From assembly GCA_002343685.1 (NCBI GenBank), contig DDRS01000031.1:124001-188000 (forward strand): a DNA stretch of 64,000 nt, written 5' to 3'. Source of the DNA: Thiobacillus denitrificans. Lineage in GTDB: Bacteria; Pseudomonadota; Gammaproteobacteria; Burkholderiales; Thiobacillaceae. Both the position numbers and the translations under genes were made by a program. This document shows positions 9,165-17,105 of this stretch, in pieces. Every line of letters starts with the position of its first letter. The first letter of the stretch is position 1. Below the pieces are notes generated by a model. The model saw only the letters and a program-made list of their open reading frames with translations. It had not been told where the DNA came from and did not search any database.

Positions 9165-10004
9165 TCATTGCTTGCCCGCCCAGTCGCGTGCGAATTGCCA
9201 CGCCACCCGGCCGTTGCGCGCGCCGCGCCCGAGCGACCATTGCAGCGCGGCGCGTTCGAAGCGCTCGTCCGAGGGCGCACCCAGCGTGGCGGCCCAGTGC
9301 CGCGCGATGGCGAGATAGGTGTCCTGGTCCATGCCGTGAAACGGCACCCATAGCCCGAAGCGGTCAGACAGCGAGATTTTTTCCTCGGTCGCCTCGCCCG
9401 GATGCACCTCGCCGCCGAGGTGGCGGGTCTCAAGGTTTTCCGCCATGTACTCCGGCATCAGGTGGCGGCGGTTGCTGGTGGCATAGATCAGCACATTGTC
9501 CGACGGGCCGGCCAGCGAGCCGTCGAGCGCGGCCTTGAGGCTGGCGTAGCCGGGCTCGTGCTCGGCAAAGCTCAGGTCGTCGATGAAGACGATGAAGCGG
9601 TAATCGGCATCTGCCAGCAGGTCGAACAGGTCGGGGAGCTGCGGCAAGCCGGCCTTGTCCACTTCGATCAGGCGCAGGCCCTTGGGCGCGTATTTGGCAT
9701 GCACGGCCTTCACCAGCGAGGATTTGCCGCAGCCGCGCGCGCCGGTCAGCAGCACGTTGTTGGCGGGTTTGCCGGTGACGAACTGGCGCGTGTTGGCGTC
9801 GACCCGCTGCTTCTGCTCGTCGATTGCCAGCAGATCCTTCAGCGCTACGCGTTGCGGGTGCAGAATCGGTTTGAGTTCGCCCGTCTGTGCGGCCCAGCGC
9901 GCGGCGCGGACGGTTTTCCAGTCGAGGCCGTGGGCAGCGGCAGAACTGTCGAGGCGGTCGAGCAGCCGCTCGATGCGGGGAAGGAGGGTGGCGAGATCGG
10001 TCAT
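9165..10004 (-). CDS. DUF815-family AAA+ ATPase
   Basis: A 279-residue soluble ATPase. Walker A GARGCGKS with Lys94 (residues 88-95), Walker B FIVFIDDLSF near 140, sensor-1 region YATSNRRHLMPEY near 176 and the conserved DRFGLWVPF near 214 identify the DUF815 family. Members are conserved in proteobacteria next to mutT and argJ, and no reaction is established for them. It is first in a minus-strand run with the Nudix-TenI gene (40-base gap) and the small membrane protein. Confidence 0.88.
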   Translation of the reverse strand: MTDLATLLPRIERLLDRLDSSAAAHGLDWKTVRAARWAAQTGELKPILHPQRVALKDLLAIDEQKQRVDANTRQFVTGKPANNVLLTGARGCGKSSLVKAVHAKYAPKGLRLIEVDKAGLPQLPDLFDLLADADYRFIVFIDDLSFAEHEPGYASLKAALDGSLAGPSDNVLIYATSNRRHLMPEYMAENLETRHLGGEVHPGEATEEKISLSDRFGLWVPFHGMDQDTYLAIARHWAATLGAPSDERFERAALQWSLGRGARNGRVAWQFARDWAGKQ

Positions 10005-10140
10005 CCGCAGATTCTAGCCGCTGGCTTAGGAAAAATTTAGGTTTCCGCTAGCAAAGACTTATCAACGCGCGTTCTGCAATCCGCCTAAGCTCCCTTCCGT
10101 CCGGATGCATGGGCAGCCGGCAAACCAGGAAGGAGCGAAC

Positions 10141-10632
10141 ATGAACACACCAATGAAAATCGCAGGGACGCTGCTCGCCAGCCTCGTTTCCCTTGCGGCC
10201 TGGGCCCAAGGGGGTGACGCCGAAATCCGCCACGGCCGTTATCTGATCCAGACATCCGGATGCAACGATTGCCATACCCCGGGCTATATGCAGAAAGACG
10301 GCCAGGTGGCGGAATCCGAATGGCTGACCGGCGACGCGATGGGCTGGCATGGACCGTGGGGGACGACCTATCCAGCCAATCTGCGTCAGCTGGTCCAGCA
10401 GATGGACGAGAAGACTTGGCTGAAACGGGTGCGTCAGCCGATGCGACCGCCGATGCCGGCGCCTTCGCTGCGGGCCATGAGCGATGCCGACCTCAAGGCG
10501 ATCTACCGTTACGTGCGCAGCCTCGGCGCAAAGGGTCAGGCGGCGCCGGCCTATGTGCCGCCGGGCGGTCAGGTGGCCACGCCCTATCTCGATCTGACGC
10601 CGAAAAATCTGCCGGTGCAGGTGGCTCAATGA
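10141..10632 (+). CDS. Periplasmic monoheme c-type cytochrome
   Basis: A 163-residue exported electron carrier. A signal peptide occupies residues 1-22 (ASLVSLAAWA-QGG cleavage likely), followed by one heme-attachment motif CNDCH (C41, C44, H45). Met ligand candidates lie in the MRPPMPAPS stretch, followed by the usual C-terminal helix SDADLKAIYRYVRSLG. ATG 10141 follows AGGAAGGAGC and gives a clean signal peptide. The stop overlaps the start of the next gene by 4 bases (ATGA), so it is translationally coupled to a cytoplasmic E1 dehydrogenase subunit, which is an unusual pairing. Confidence 0.88.
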   Translation: MNTPMKIAGTLLASLVSLAAWAQGGDAEIRHGRYLIQTSGCNDCHTPGYMQKDGQVAESEWLTGDAMGWHGPWGTTYPANLRQLVQQMDEKTWLKRVRQPMRPPMPAPSLRAMSDADLKAIYRYVRSLGAKGQAAPAYVPPGGQVATPYLDLTPKNLPVQVAQ

Positions 10633-11609
10633 GTGCGGCCGGAATGACCGACGCTCTCCGCAGGCTGGAGGCCATGCTGCTGATCCGTGCCTACGAAGAG
10701 AAGCTCGTCGAATTCCAGCGTGGTGGTGCCCCCGGCACCTGCACCAGCGTCGGCCAGGAAGCCTGCGCTGTCGGCGTGGTCGGCGCGCTGGAGTCGCGCG
10801 ACCGCATTCTCACGAATCACCGCAGCGCGGCGCACCTGATCGCCCGCGGCGCCGACCCCGGCCGCCTGATGGCCGAAGTGCTGGGCCGCATCGACGGGTA
10901 CTGCGGAGGCCGCAGCGGCAGCCTGCACATTTCGGCGAAGGAACTCGGCGTGGTGCTCACCTCGACCATCGTCGGCGGCGAGCTGTCGATGGCACCCGGT
11001 GTCGCCCTTGCGCAGAAGATGGGGCAGGGCGAACCGGGCGGGATCGTTGCGGTGTTCTTCGGCGACGGCGCAGCCTGCGAAGGCATTTTCCACGAGGCGC
11101 TCAACCTCGCCGTGCAATGGCAGCTGCCGCTGCTGTTCGTGTGCGAGAACAACGACTGGCAGGCTTTCGTGCACCGCCGCGAGACCATGCCCGACAATGC
11201 GATCGCCGACTGGGCGGCAGGTCACGGGCTGCCGGTTGCGACAGTCGACGGCAATGACGTCGAGGCGGTGCATGCGGCCGCACGCGAAGCGGTCGCGGCG
11301 ATCCGTGCGGATGGGCAGCCGCGTTTCCTGGAGCTCGTCACCTACCGGTTGCGTGGGCACTTCGAACCCGACGATCAGGCCTATGTCGACGCCGACGAAC
11401 TGGCGCGTTGGCAGGCGCGCGATCCCTTGCAAGGGCAGGCGGATCGACTGCTCGCGCAGGGCTCTCTCGGCGCGGCAGATCTGGTGCAGTTGCGCGACCG
11501 GGTCGCGGCGCGTATCGAGGCCGCCGCACGCTTCGCCCAGGCGAGCGCGTGGCCCGACCCGCACACGCTTACCCATCATGTGTATGCCGAGCAAGGAGCC
11601 CGCTCATGA
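10629..11609 (+). CDS. Thiamine-diphosphate-dependent dehydrogenase E1 component, alpha subunit
   Basis: Alpha subunit (326 residues) of the E1 of a pyruvate/2-oxoacid or acetoin dehydrogenase complex. The ThDP-Mg motif runs from GDG (145-147) to NN (174-175). The HRSAAHLIARG and GRSGSLHI stretches and the RRETMPDNAIADWA loop resemble the acetoin dehydrogenase AcoA and PdhA alpha subunits. ATG 10629 overlaps the cytochrome stop. The beta subunit follows directly with another ATGA overlap. No E2 or E3 gene follows, so either the complex is completed from elsewhere or the E1 works alone. The substrate cannot be read from the sequence. Confidence 0.88.
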   Translation: MSAAGMTDALRRLEAMLLIRAYEEKLVEFQRGGAPGTCTSVGQEACAVGVVGALESRDRILTNHRSAAHLIARGADPGRLMAEVLGRIDGYCGGRSGSLHISAKELGVVLTSTIVGGELSMAPGVALAQKMGQGEPGGIVAVFFGDGAACEGIFHEALNLAVQWQLPLLFVCENNDWQAFVHRRETMPDNAIADWAAGHGLPVATVDGNDVEAVHAAAREAVAAIRADGQPRFLELVTYRLRGHFEPDDQAYVDADELARWQARDPLQGQADRLLAQGSLGAADLVQLRDRVAARIEAAARFAQASAWPDPHTLTHHVYAEQGARS

Positions 11610-12601
11610 CCCGAATGACGACCGAACAGGCGATCCATCAGGCGCTTGCCGAGGAAATGCAGCGCGATGAACGCGTGCTCCTGATGGGCGAAGGCGTCGC
11701 CACCAAGCGCCCTGACCTGGTGCAGGATTTTGGTGCGACACGCGTGCGCAATACCCCGCTGGCGGAGGCCATTATCGCCGGCACCGCAGTGGGCGCGGCC
11801 GCGAGCGGCCTGCGGCCGGTGATCGACCTGCTGTTCGCGCCTTTTCTCACCTATGCGATGGACGCGCTGGTCAACAGCGCCGGCAAGCTGCGCTACCTGT
11901 CGGGTGGACAGTTCGAATTTCCGTTGGTGGCGATGAGCATGACCGGCAGCGGCTGGTGCGTCGGCGCGCAGCACAACCACAACCTGGAAGCGATGTTCGC
12001 GCATGCGCCGGGGCTGAAAGTGGTGATGCCGTCGACCGCGGCGGACTTCAAGGGCCTGCTCAAAGCGGCCATCCGCGACGACAACCCGGTCGTGTTCTTC
12101 ACCGACCTCGGCCTGCTGCATCAGGAGGGCGAGGTGCCCGATGAGGCCGACCATGTCGTCCCGCTGGGGCTGGCTGCCGTGCGCCGCGTCGGTGCCGACG
12201 TGACGCTGGTGAGCTATGCCAAGACGGTCGGGGTGTGCCTGCAGGCCGCCGAGCAGTTGCAGGCGCAAGGCATCGCTGCCGAGGTGATCGATCTACGCAC
12301 GCTGAAGCCACTCGATGAAACGACGGTACTGCGCTCGCTGCGCAAGACCGGACGGCTTGTCGTCGTTACCGAAGCCAGCGGCCTCTGCGGCATGGCGGCG
12401 GAACTGGCTGCATTGGCCGCCACCCGGGCGTTCGATGTCCTGCGTGCGCCCGTCGTGCGGCTGACCGGGCCGGATGCGCCCGGCGCATCCTCGTGGGTGC
12501 TGGAACAGGCCGCGCTGCCGACCGCGGAGGCCGTGGTGGAGGCGGTGCGGGGCATGCTGGGAGAGGTCGCGGTCGGCTGCGAGGCGCTCGCGGCGTCCTG
12601 A
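11606..12601 (+). CDS. Thiamine-diphosphate-dependent dehydrogenase E1 component, beta subunit
   Basis: Beta subunit (331 residues) that pairs with the preceding alpha subunit. It has the pyrimidine-binding domain (MGEGVATKR near residue 28, RNTPLAEAIIAGTAVGAA near 48-66, LLFAPF) and a C-terminal transketolase-like domain (EVIDLRTLKPLDETTVLRSL, VVVTEASG). Where PdhB has MGEDV, this protein has MGEGV. ATG 11606 overlaps the alpha-subunit stop by 4 bases. It ends 7 bases before a convergent gene. Confidence 0.88.
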   Translation: MTRMTTEQAIHQALAEEMQRDERVLLMGEGVATKRPDLVQDFGATRVRNTPLAEAIIAGTAVGAAASGLRPVIDLLFAPFLTYAMDALVNSAGKLRYLSGGQFEFPLVAMSMTGSGWCVGAQHNHNLEAMFAHAPGLKVVMPSTAADFKGLLKAAIRDDNPVVFFTDLGLLHQEGEVPDEADHVVPLGLAAVRRVGADVTLVSYAKTVGVCLQAAEQLQAQGIAAEVIDLRTLKPLDETTVLRSLRKTGRLVVVTEASGLCGMAAELAALAATRAFDVLRAPVVRLTGPDAPGASSWVLEQAALPTAEAVVEAVRGMLGEVAVGCEALAAS

Positions 12602-12608
12602 CGAAGGA

Positions 12609-13913
12609 TCAGGCGCTGAGCTGCAGCGGTCGGCCGATGTTCAGGCGGAAGCGGCCGCGACCGGTCTTTTCCAGTGCGATCGTCGGGCAGCGTTCGGCGA
12701 GGCGGCGTTGTAGCAAAATCAGGCGCGTCTCCAGGTTGTCGCCGAAATCGGGTAGCGGCAGGCGCGGGTCGCGCCGTAGCTCACGGTTGCAGAAATCGCG
12801 GCGACCGTTGCGGGCGTGTTCGTTGAGCAGCGTCCACAGGATGCTGCCGGCCACGCCTTTGATGAGGTAGTCGTTGTCGATGAAGACGCTGTGATCGGCG
12901 GCGAAGTAGCGCACCGCCAGCGGTGCGCCGGTCGGGCGCGTCGCGGGCTCGTCATGCGCGGGCTCGGCGTCGTCCGGCTCGCACGCGGCCTGCGCGACCA
13001 GTGCGGCGAGGTGGCGGGCGTAGACGACCAGTGCATCCTCGTCGGCATGGCTGAAAAAGGCGTCGTGCTCGCTTTCGGCGTAGAGCACGCCAAGGAGACG
13101 GCCGCCGTGAATGAGAGGGACGGCAATCCGACTGTGCGGATTGGCCAGCACCGGCAGCGGGATACGCGGTTCGGTCGCATGCGTTGCGCGCATCGCCGTC
13201 TGGTACGCGTAGTCGCCCGTGCGGTAGTTGATGCGGATGGGAATCCGCTCGCGTGCAGCGACGCCGATAAGGCCTTCGCCGACTTTCACTTCCGCGCCGA
13301 TCCCGGAATCCGGATAGCCCAGGCTTCCCAGCGTATAGAGTGCGGCGCCGGCCTCGTCCAGCATCAGCAGCAGCGCGTGGCGGATGCCGAAGCCGGCGGT
13401 CAGTGCGGCGAGTCCACGATCGGCCAGATCCGACAGATCGGTCGTGTCGCCCAGGCGGTCGAGCGTGCGCCGCAGACTCAGAAGCGCATCGGATGGCGGC
13501 GGCGGGGGTGGGATATGGGGATCGACGGATTCGATGTCGAGCACCCGGTAGATGTCCGCACCGCGCAGCACGAACACTTTGTCCATGTGGGTTTGCGTCG
13601 CGATGCCGGCGAGTTGTGCCTTCATGTATTCGAACAGCGGACCTTCGGTTTCGGTGCGCATGTAATGCAGCTTGAGGCGGAAGTGGCGGAAGCTTCCGGG
13701 TTCGACCACCTGTACCTGTGCGTAAGGATGCGCGAGCACGTTTTCGCGTGTCTTGCTGAAGAACTGATAGGACAGCGCCACGTGTTCGGCGTCGACGTAA
13801 TGCACTTGCGAGGCATAGGCCACATTCGGCGTGCCGTCCAGGGCGCTGGTGGCGACGACGGCAGGAATCGCGCCGTCGAGGCAGGGGCGCAGCGATTCGA
13901 GCGATAGGTTCAT
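12609..13913 (-). CDS. FMN-oxidase-fold, GAF and C-terminal winged-helix-like protein
   Basis: A 434-residue protein of three parts. Residues 1-130 resemble the pyridoxamine-5'-phosphate-oxidase FMN-binding split barrel (AVVATSALDGTPNVAY, VEPGSFRHFRLKLHY). A proline-rich linker near 134-142 leads to a GAF domain at about 160-310 (VGEGLIGVAARERIPIRI, AVPLIHGGRLLGVLYAESE). The C-terminal region (about 340-434) looks like a winged helix-turn-helix (YLIKGVAGSILWTLLNEH, LPDFGDNLETRLILLQRRL). It may sense flavin, redox or small molecules and pass the signal through the last domain (inference). The start overlaps the stop of the upstream FMN-oxidase gene by 4 bases. Confidence 0.75.
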   Translation of the reverse strand: MNLSLESLRPCLDGAIPAVVATSALDGTPNVAYASQVHYVDAEHVALSYQFFSKTRENVLAHPYAQVQVVEPGSFRHFRLKLHYMRTETEGPLFEYMKAQLAGIATQTHMDKVFVLRGADIYRVLDIESVDPHIPPPPPPSDALLSLRRTLDRLGDTTDLSDLADRGLAALTAGFGIRHALLLMLDEAGAALYTLGSLGYPDSGIGAEVKVGEGLIGVAARERIPIRINYRTGDYAYQTAMRATHATEPRIPLPVLANPHSRIAVPLIHGGRLLGVLYAESEHDAFFSHADEDALVVYARHLAALVAQAACEPDDAEPAHDEPATRPTGAPLAVRYFAADHSVFIDNDYLIKGVAGSILWTLLNEHARNGRRDFCNRELRRDPRLPLPDFGDNLETRLILLQRRLAERCPTIALEKTGRGRFRLNIGRPLQLSA

Positions 13914-14395
13914 GCGTGTGCCAGCACGCGCCCGGCGTCAGGTCCGGGCGTCTGATCAAACACGATTTCCGGCGCGAAGCGCAGCGCCACCAAGTCGTCT
14001 GTCGGCAGGAGCGCGGCCAGCGCCTGTTCCAGCCCTGCGCCGTAACCCAGCCCCTTCAGTTCGTCGGCGAACGCGGCTACACAGCGTGCGCTGCATGCGC
14101 GCTGGGCCGCGCCCGTCGTCGCGCGCGTGGCTGCGGATGCCTTGAGCTGCAGGGTGGCATGGGTGGACGGACGGCTGACCACCAGCGTGATTCCGCTTCC
14201 CGCGTCGAGCGCGTCGATCACTGCACGCCCGCGGCTGGCCGACAGCAATACCGTCAGCGCCTGCCGGTCGCGCGCCACCATCACGCCCTGAGCTCGACAC
14301 ACGCATGGCCAACCGTCGCGGCCCACTGCGCCGACGTTCATCGACAACGGGCCTTGCAGAAAGGCAGTCTGCTCGACGGTCAACTGCACGCTCAT
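13910..14395 (-). CDS. Small pyridoxamine-5'-phosphate-oxidase-fold protein
   Basis: A 161-residue protein resembling the flavin-reductase/PNPOx-like split barrel (PLSMNVGAVGRDGWPCVCRAQGV at residues 16-38, LTVLLSASRGRAVIDAL). No catalytic motif can be assigned. It starts 4 bases after argJ and overlaps the GAF-containing gene by 4 bases, so argJ and these two form one transcription unit. That two coupled genes share the same fold suggests they act together. Confidence 0.65.
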   Translation of the reverse strand: MSVQLTVEQTAFLQGPLSMNVGAVGRDGWPCVCRAQGVMVARDRQALTVLLSASRGRAVIDALDAGSGITLVVSRPSTHATLQLKASAATRATTGAAQRACSARCVAAFADELKGLGYGAGLEQALAALLPTDDLVALRFAPEIVFDQTPGPDAGRVLAHA

Positions 14396-14399
14396 GGCA

Positions 14400-15626
14400 T
14401 CAGGTGCGGTACTCCGCGTTGATTTTCACGTAATCGTAGGAGAAGTCGCAGGTCCATACGGTGGCATTCACGGTGCCGCGATTCAGTGCGACGCGCACGG
14501 TGATCTCGGCTTCCCGCATCACCGCCGCGCCCTGCACCTCGGTGTAGCTGGCGGCGCGGCCGCCGTTTTCCGCCACCAGCACGTCGCCGAGCCAGACCTT
14601 CAGTGCATTGACGTCGAGGTCCGTCACGCCGGCATAGCCGATGGCGGCGAGGATGCGGCCGAGGTTGGGGTCGCTGGCGAAGAAGGCGGTCTTCACCAGG
14701 GGCGAGCGTGCGATGGCATAGGCGATCTGCTTGCACTCGGCGCGGTCGCGCGCCCCCTCGACGGCGATGGTCATGAACTTGGTCGCGCCTTCGCCGTCGC
14801 GCGCCATGGCCTGCGCGAGCTCGATGGCGACTTCGCTCAATGCCGTCTTCAGCGCGGCGTAATCGGCGCCGGAGGCGCTGGCGATTTCGGTGTTGCCGGC
14901 CTGGCCGGAGGCGATGAGGATGAAGCTGTCATTCGTGGAGGTGTCCCCGTCGACTGTGACGCAGTTGAACGACACGTCGGCCACTTCTTTGACCAGCTGT
15001 TGCATCAGGGCCGCGGCAATCGCTGCGTCGGTTGCGACAAAGCCCAGCATGGTCGCCATGTTGGGATGGATCATGCCGGAGCCCTTGGCGATGCCGGTCA
15101 CCGTCACCGCCTTGCCGCCGATCGATATCTGGCGCGAGGCGCCTTTGGCGACGATGTCGGTGGTCATGATCGCGTGCGCGGCATCGCTCCAGTGATTTGG
15201 CGCAAGGTCGGCTTGGGCGACGGGCAGCGCGGGCAGGATCTTGTCGACCGGCAGCGGTTCCAGGATGACGCCGGTGGAAAATGGCAGCACGTTTTCGGTG
15301 GCATACCCCATCAGTTGTGCCACGGCGTCGCAGGTCTGGCGGGCCCGCTTCAGGCCTTCCCCGCCGGTTCCGGCGTTGGCGTTGCCGGTGTTGATCACCA
15401 GCGCGCGGATATTTCCCGTCGCCAGATGCTGTTTGCACAGCGTGACCGGCGCGGCACAGAAGCGGTTTTGCGTGAACACGCCGGCGACCTGGCTGCCGGC
15501 AGCGAGCTCGATCAGCGTGATGTCGCGCCGCCCCGGCTTCTTGATGCCGGCGGAGGCGATGCCGAGCCGTACGCCGGCAACGGGCAGCAGTGAGGCAGGG
15601 TCGGGAGCGGTAAGGTTGACGGGCAT
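14400..15626 (-). CDS. argJ: Bifunctional glutamate N-acetyltransferase / ornithine acetyltransferase ArgJ
   Basis: Catalyses the first and fifth steps of arginine synthesis by cycling the acetyl group between N-acetylornithine and glutamate. At 408 residues it has the family length. The self-cleavage site is the Ala-Thr bond in PNMATML near residue 192, after the KGSGMIHP loop. The oxyanion residues lie in STGVI near 117, and the C-terminal GDPN-like DPNLGRI is also present. It is the first gene of a minus-strand unit with two FMN-oxidase-fold genes. Confidence 0.96.
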   Translation of the reverse strand: MPVNLTAPDPASLLPVAGVRLGIASAGIKKPGRRDITLIELAAGSQVAGVFTQNRFCAAPVTLCKQHLATGNIRALVINTGNANAGTGGEGLKRARQTCDAVAQLMGYATENVLPFSTGVILEPLPVDKILPALPVAQADLAPNHWSDAAHAIMTTDIVAKGASRQISIGGKAVTVTGIAKGSGMIHPNMATMLGFVATDAAIAAALMQQLVKEVADVSFNCVTVDGDTSTNDSFILIASGQAGNTEIASASGADYAALKTALSEVAIELAQAMARDGEGATKFMTIAVEGARDRAECKQIAYAIARSPLVKTAFFASDPNLGRILAAIGYAGVTDLDVNALKVWLGDVLVAENGGRAASYTEVQGAAVMREAEITVRVALNRGTVNATVWTCDFSYDYVKINAEYRT

Positions 15627-15691
15627 GGCGGCGCGGTAGAACGGAAAGCCGCTATTTTATGCCGGGCTTGCTGCAAATAGATGGCTGGGTC

Positions 15692-15931
15692 TTACTGCGT
15701 GCGCCCCAGCAGTACGTTCAGCAGGCGGCGGAATCCCGGCCGCCATGGCCACACGGGGTCGAGCTCGATCGAGCGTGCCAGCGCGGCCAGCGCAATCAGC
15801 GCAAAGACGAGAAACAGCAATTCCGAGATGAGCTGCCGCGAAGTCAGCATTCCCAGTGGCATGTCCAGAAAGCCAGGAACATAAAACAGACTGGCAAATG
15901 CTGCGAAGAGAAAAGCCGGGCCAAGATACAT
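15692..15931 (-). CDS. Hypothetical small membrane protein
   Basis: A 79-residue frame with two hydrophobic segments (AFLFAAFASLFYVPGFL near the N-terminus and LLFLVFALIALAALA near residue 45) and a basic C-terminal tail. ATG 15931 is chosen because it leads straight into the first membrane segment; a longer version from TTG 16006 is possible. There is no clear ribosome binding site and I do not recognise the family. It lies between argJ and another small minus-strand gene. Confidence 0.4.
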   Translation of the reverse strand: MYLGPAFLFAAFASLFYVPGFLDMPLGMLTSRQLISELLFLVFALIALAALARSIELDPVWPWRPGFRRLLNVLLGRTQ

Positions 15932-16063
15932 GGTATTCGCAGTCAGGGTTGTTGTAAGTGGCAGGCAGCAATCGCCGTGCCAGGAAATAAACACCATAAG
16001 AAACAAGGCGCTGTCTTGTTAAGGCCAACGCGGCGCAGCATGGTATGTAAATTAATTCGACAG

Positions 16064-16402
16064 CTACTTGTCCATGGGTGGCGCGGCCAGCTTGCGCAGG
16101 ATCTCATGCGACAGCGAATAGAACTGCGGGGTGGGACCGAGATCCTCATAGATCGGATCGCCATAGTCGTCTTCGGCAATGATGCGGTTGCCCGGTATGT
16201 AGGGCATGGCAACCTCGAGTTCGTCGAGGGCGGCCCGGATCAGGTCGGCTATCAGTTGGGAGTCGCTGCAGTCGGGATACATCACGTGCAGCGCTTCGAC
16301 GCGGGCGGCATCACGCAATGGCAAGTGAACCGTATAGGTGCGCGCATCCGGGTGCGCATGCCCCTCCTGGCCCCAGCGCTGGATCAATTCGGCGATGCGC
16401 AT
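16064..16402 (-). CDS. Conserved small protein, RHH-like, function unknown
   Basis: A 112-residue hydrophilic protein (IAELIQRWGQEG, DARTYTVHLPLRDAARVEAL, SQLIADLIRAALDELE, PGNRIIAEDDYGDPIYEDLGPTP). The middle resembles a ribbon-helix-helix unit. From memory, similar proteins in Pseudomonas and betaproteobacteria carry vague pilin-assembly or type 1 pili tip names, which the sequence does not support. No pilus gene lies nearby. Confidence 0.6.
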   Translation of the reverse strand: MRIAELIQRWGQEGHAHPDARTYTVHLPLRDAARVEALHVMYPDCSDSQLIADLIRAALDELEVAMPYIPGNRIIAEDDYGDPIYEDLGPTPQFYSLSHEILRKLAAPPMDK

Positions 16403-16469
16403 TCAAGTTCCCCAACCAGCTTCTTAATGGTTGTGTTATAGCAAAGCGCCCCGCAAGGCAAAGCGGAAT

Positions 16470-17069
16470 TCAGTCCGCCATGCGCCACACGAGTGTGCGA
16501 TTGTTGGCCGGCATGGCGATGTCCTGCTGCAAAAGCAGACCCTGCGAACGTGCCAATGCATCCACCGCCTCGAAATCGCGCACGCCCGAAGCCGGGTCGC
16601 GTGCCTTCAGCCAGGCATCGAAGCGGGCATTGCTCTCCGACGTGTAGCGGCCGCCATAGTTGAACGGGCCGTATACCGCCAGGATGCCGCCGGCTTCCAG
16701 CACTGCGCCCACACCTGCGAAGAATCTTTCCACCTCGGGCCAGCCCATGATGTGCAGGGTGTTGGCGGAAAACACCGCGTCATAGTGGCCGCTGCACCAG
16801 GCGGTGTCGTTGACGTCGAGCGCCAGCGGCGGCAGCACATTGATCAGTGCGGCCTCTTCGAGCCAGGCCTGGATGCCGGGGTGATGCTGCGGCACGTCGG
16901 CGGTCTGCCAGATGAGATGCGGCAGGGCGGCCCCGAAATACACGGCATGCTGGCCGGTGCCGCTGCCGATTTCGAGCACATGCCGGCGATCGGCGAACAG
17001 CGTGCGCAATATCGCCAGAATGGGGTCGCGGTTTTGTACGCAGGACTCGGAAAAAGGCTTGTCGATCAA
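16470..17069 (-). CDS. DUF938-family SAM-dependent methyltransferase-like protein
   Basis: A 199-residue class I methyltransferase fold. The start PFSESCVQNRDPILAIL is typical of DUF938, motif I is VLEIGSGTGQHAVYF near residue 31-45, and a later motif is ILAVYGPFNYGG near 127. The start codon is TTG, chosen because it reproduces the conserved family N-terminus. The substrate is unknown. It lies 36 bases downstream of addA and may be cotranscribed. Confidence 0.85.
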   Translation of the reverse strand: MIDKPFSESCVQNRDPILAILRTLFADRRHVLEIGSGTGQHAVYFGAALPHLIWQTADVPQHHPGIQAWLEEAALINVLPPLALDVNDTAWCSGHYDAVFSANTLHIMGWPEVERFFAGVGAVLEAGGILAVYGPFNYGGRYTSESNARFDAWLKARDPASGVRDFEAVDALARSQGLLLQQDIAMPANNRTLVWRMAD

Positions 17070-17105
17070 GGTTGCGGTCCTAATAACGGTGAATGCAGGG
17101 TGTAT

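Noticed and set aside
12816..13907. 363-codon plus-strand frame opposite the FMN-oxidase/GAF gene
   Set aside because: The minus-strand reading has recognisable GAF and split-barrel features and a 4-base coupling to its neighbour, while the plus-strand reading has none.
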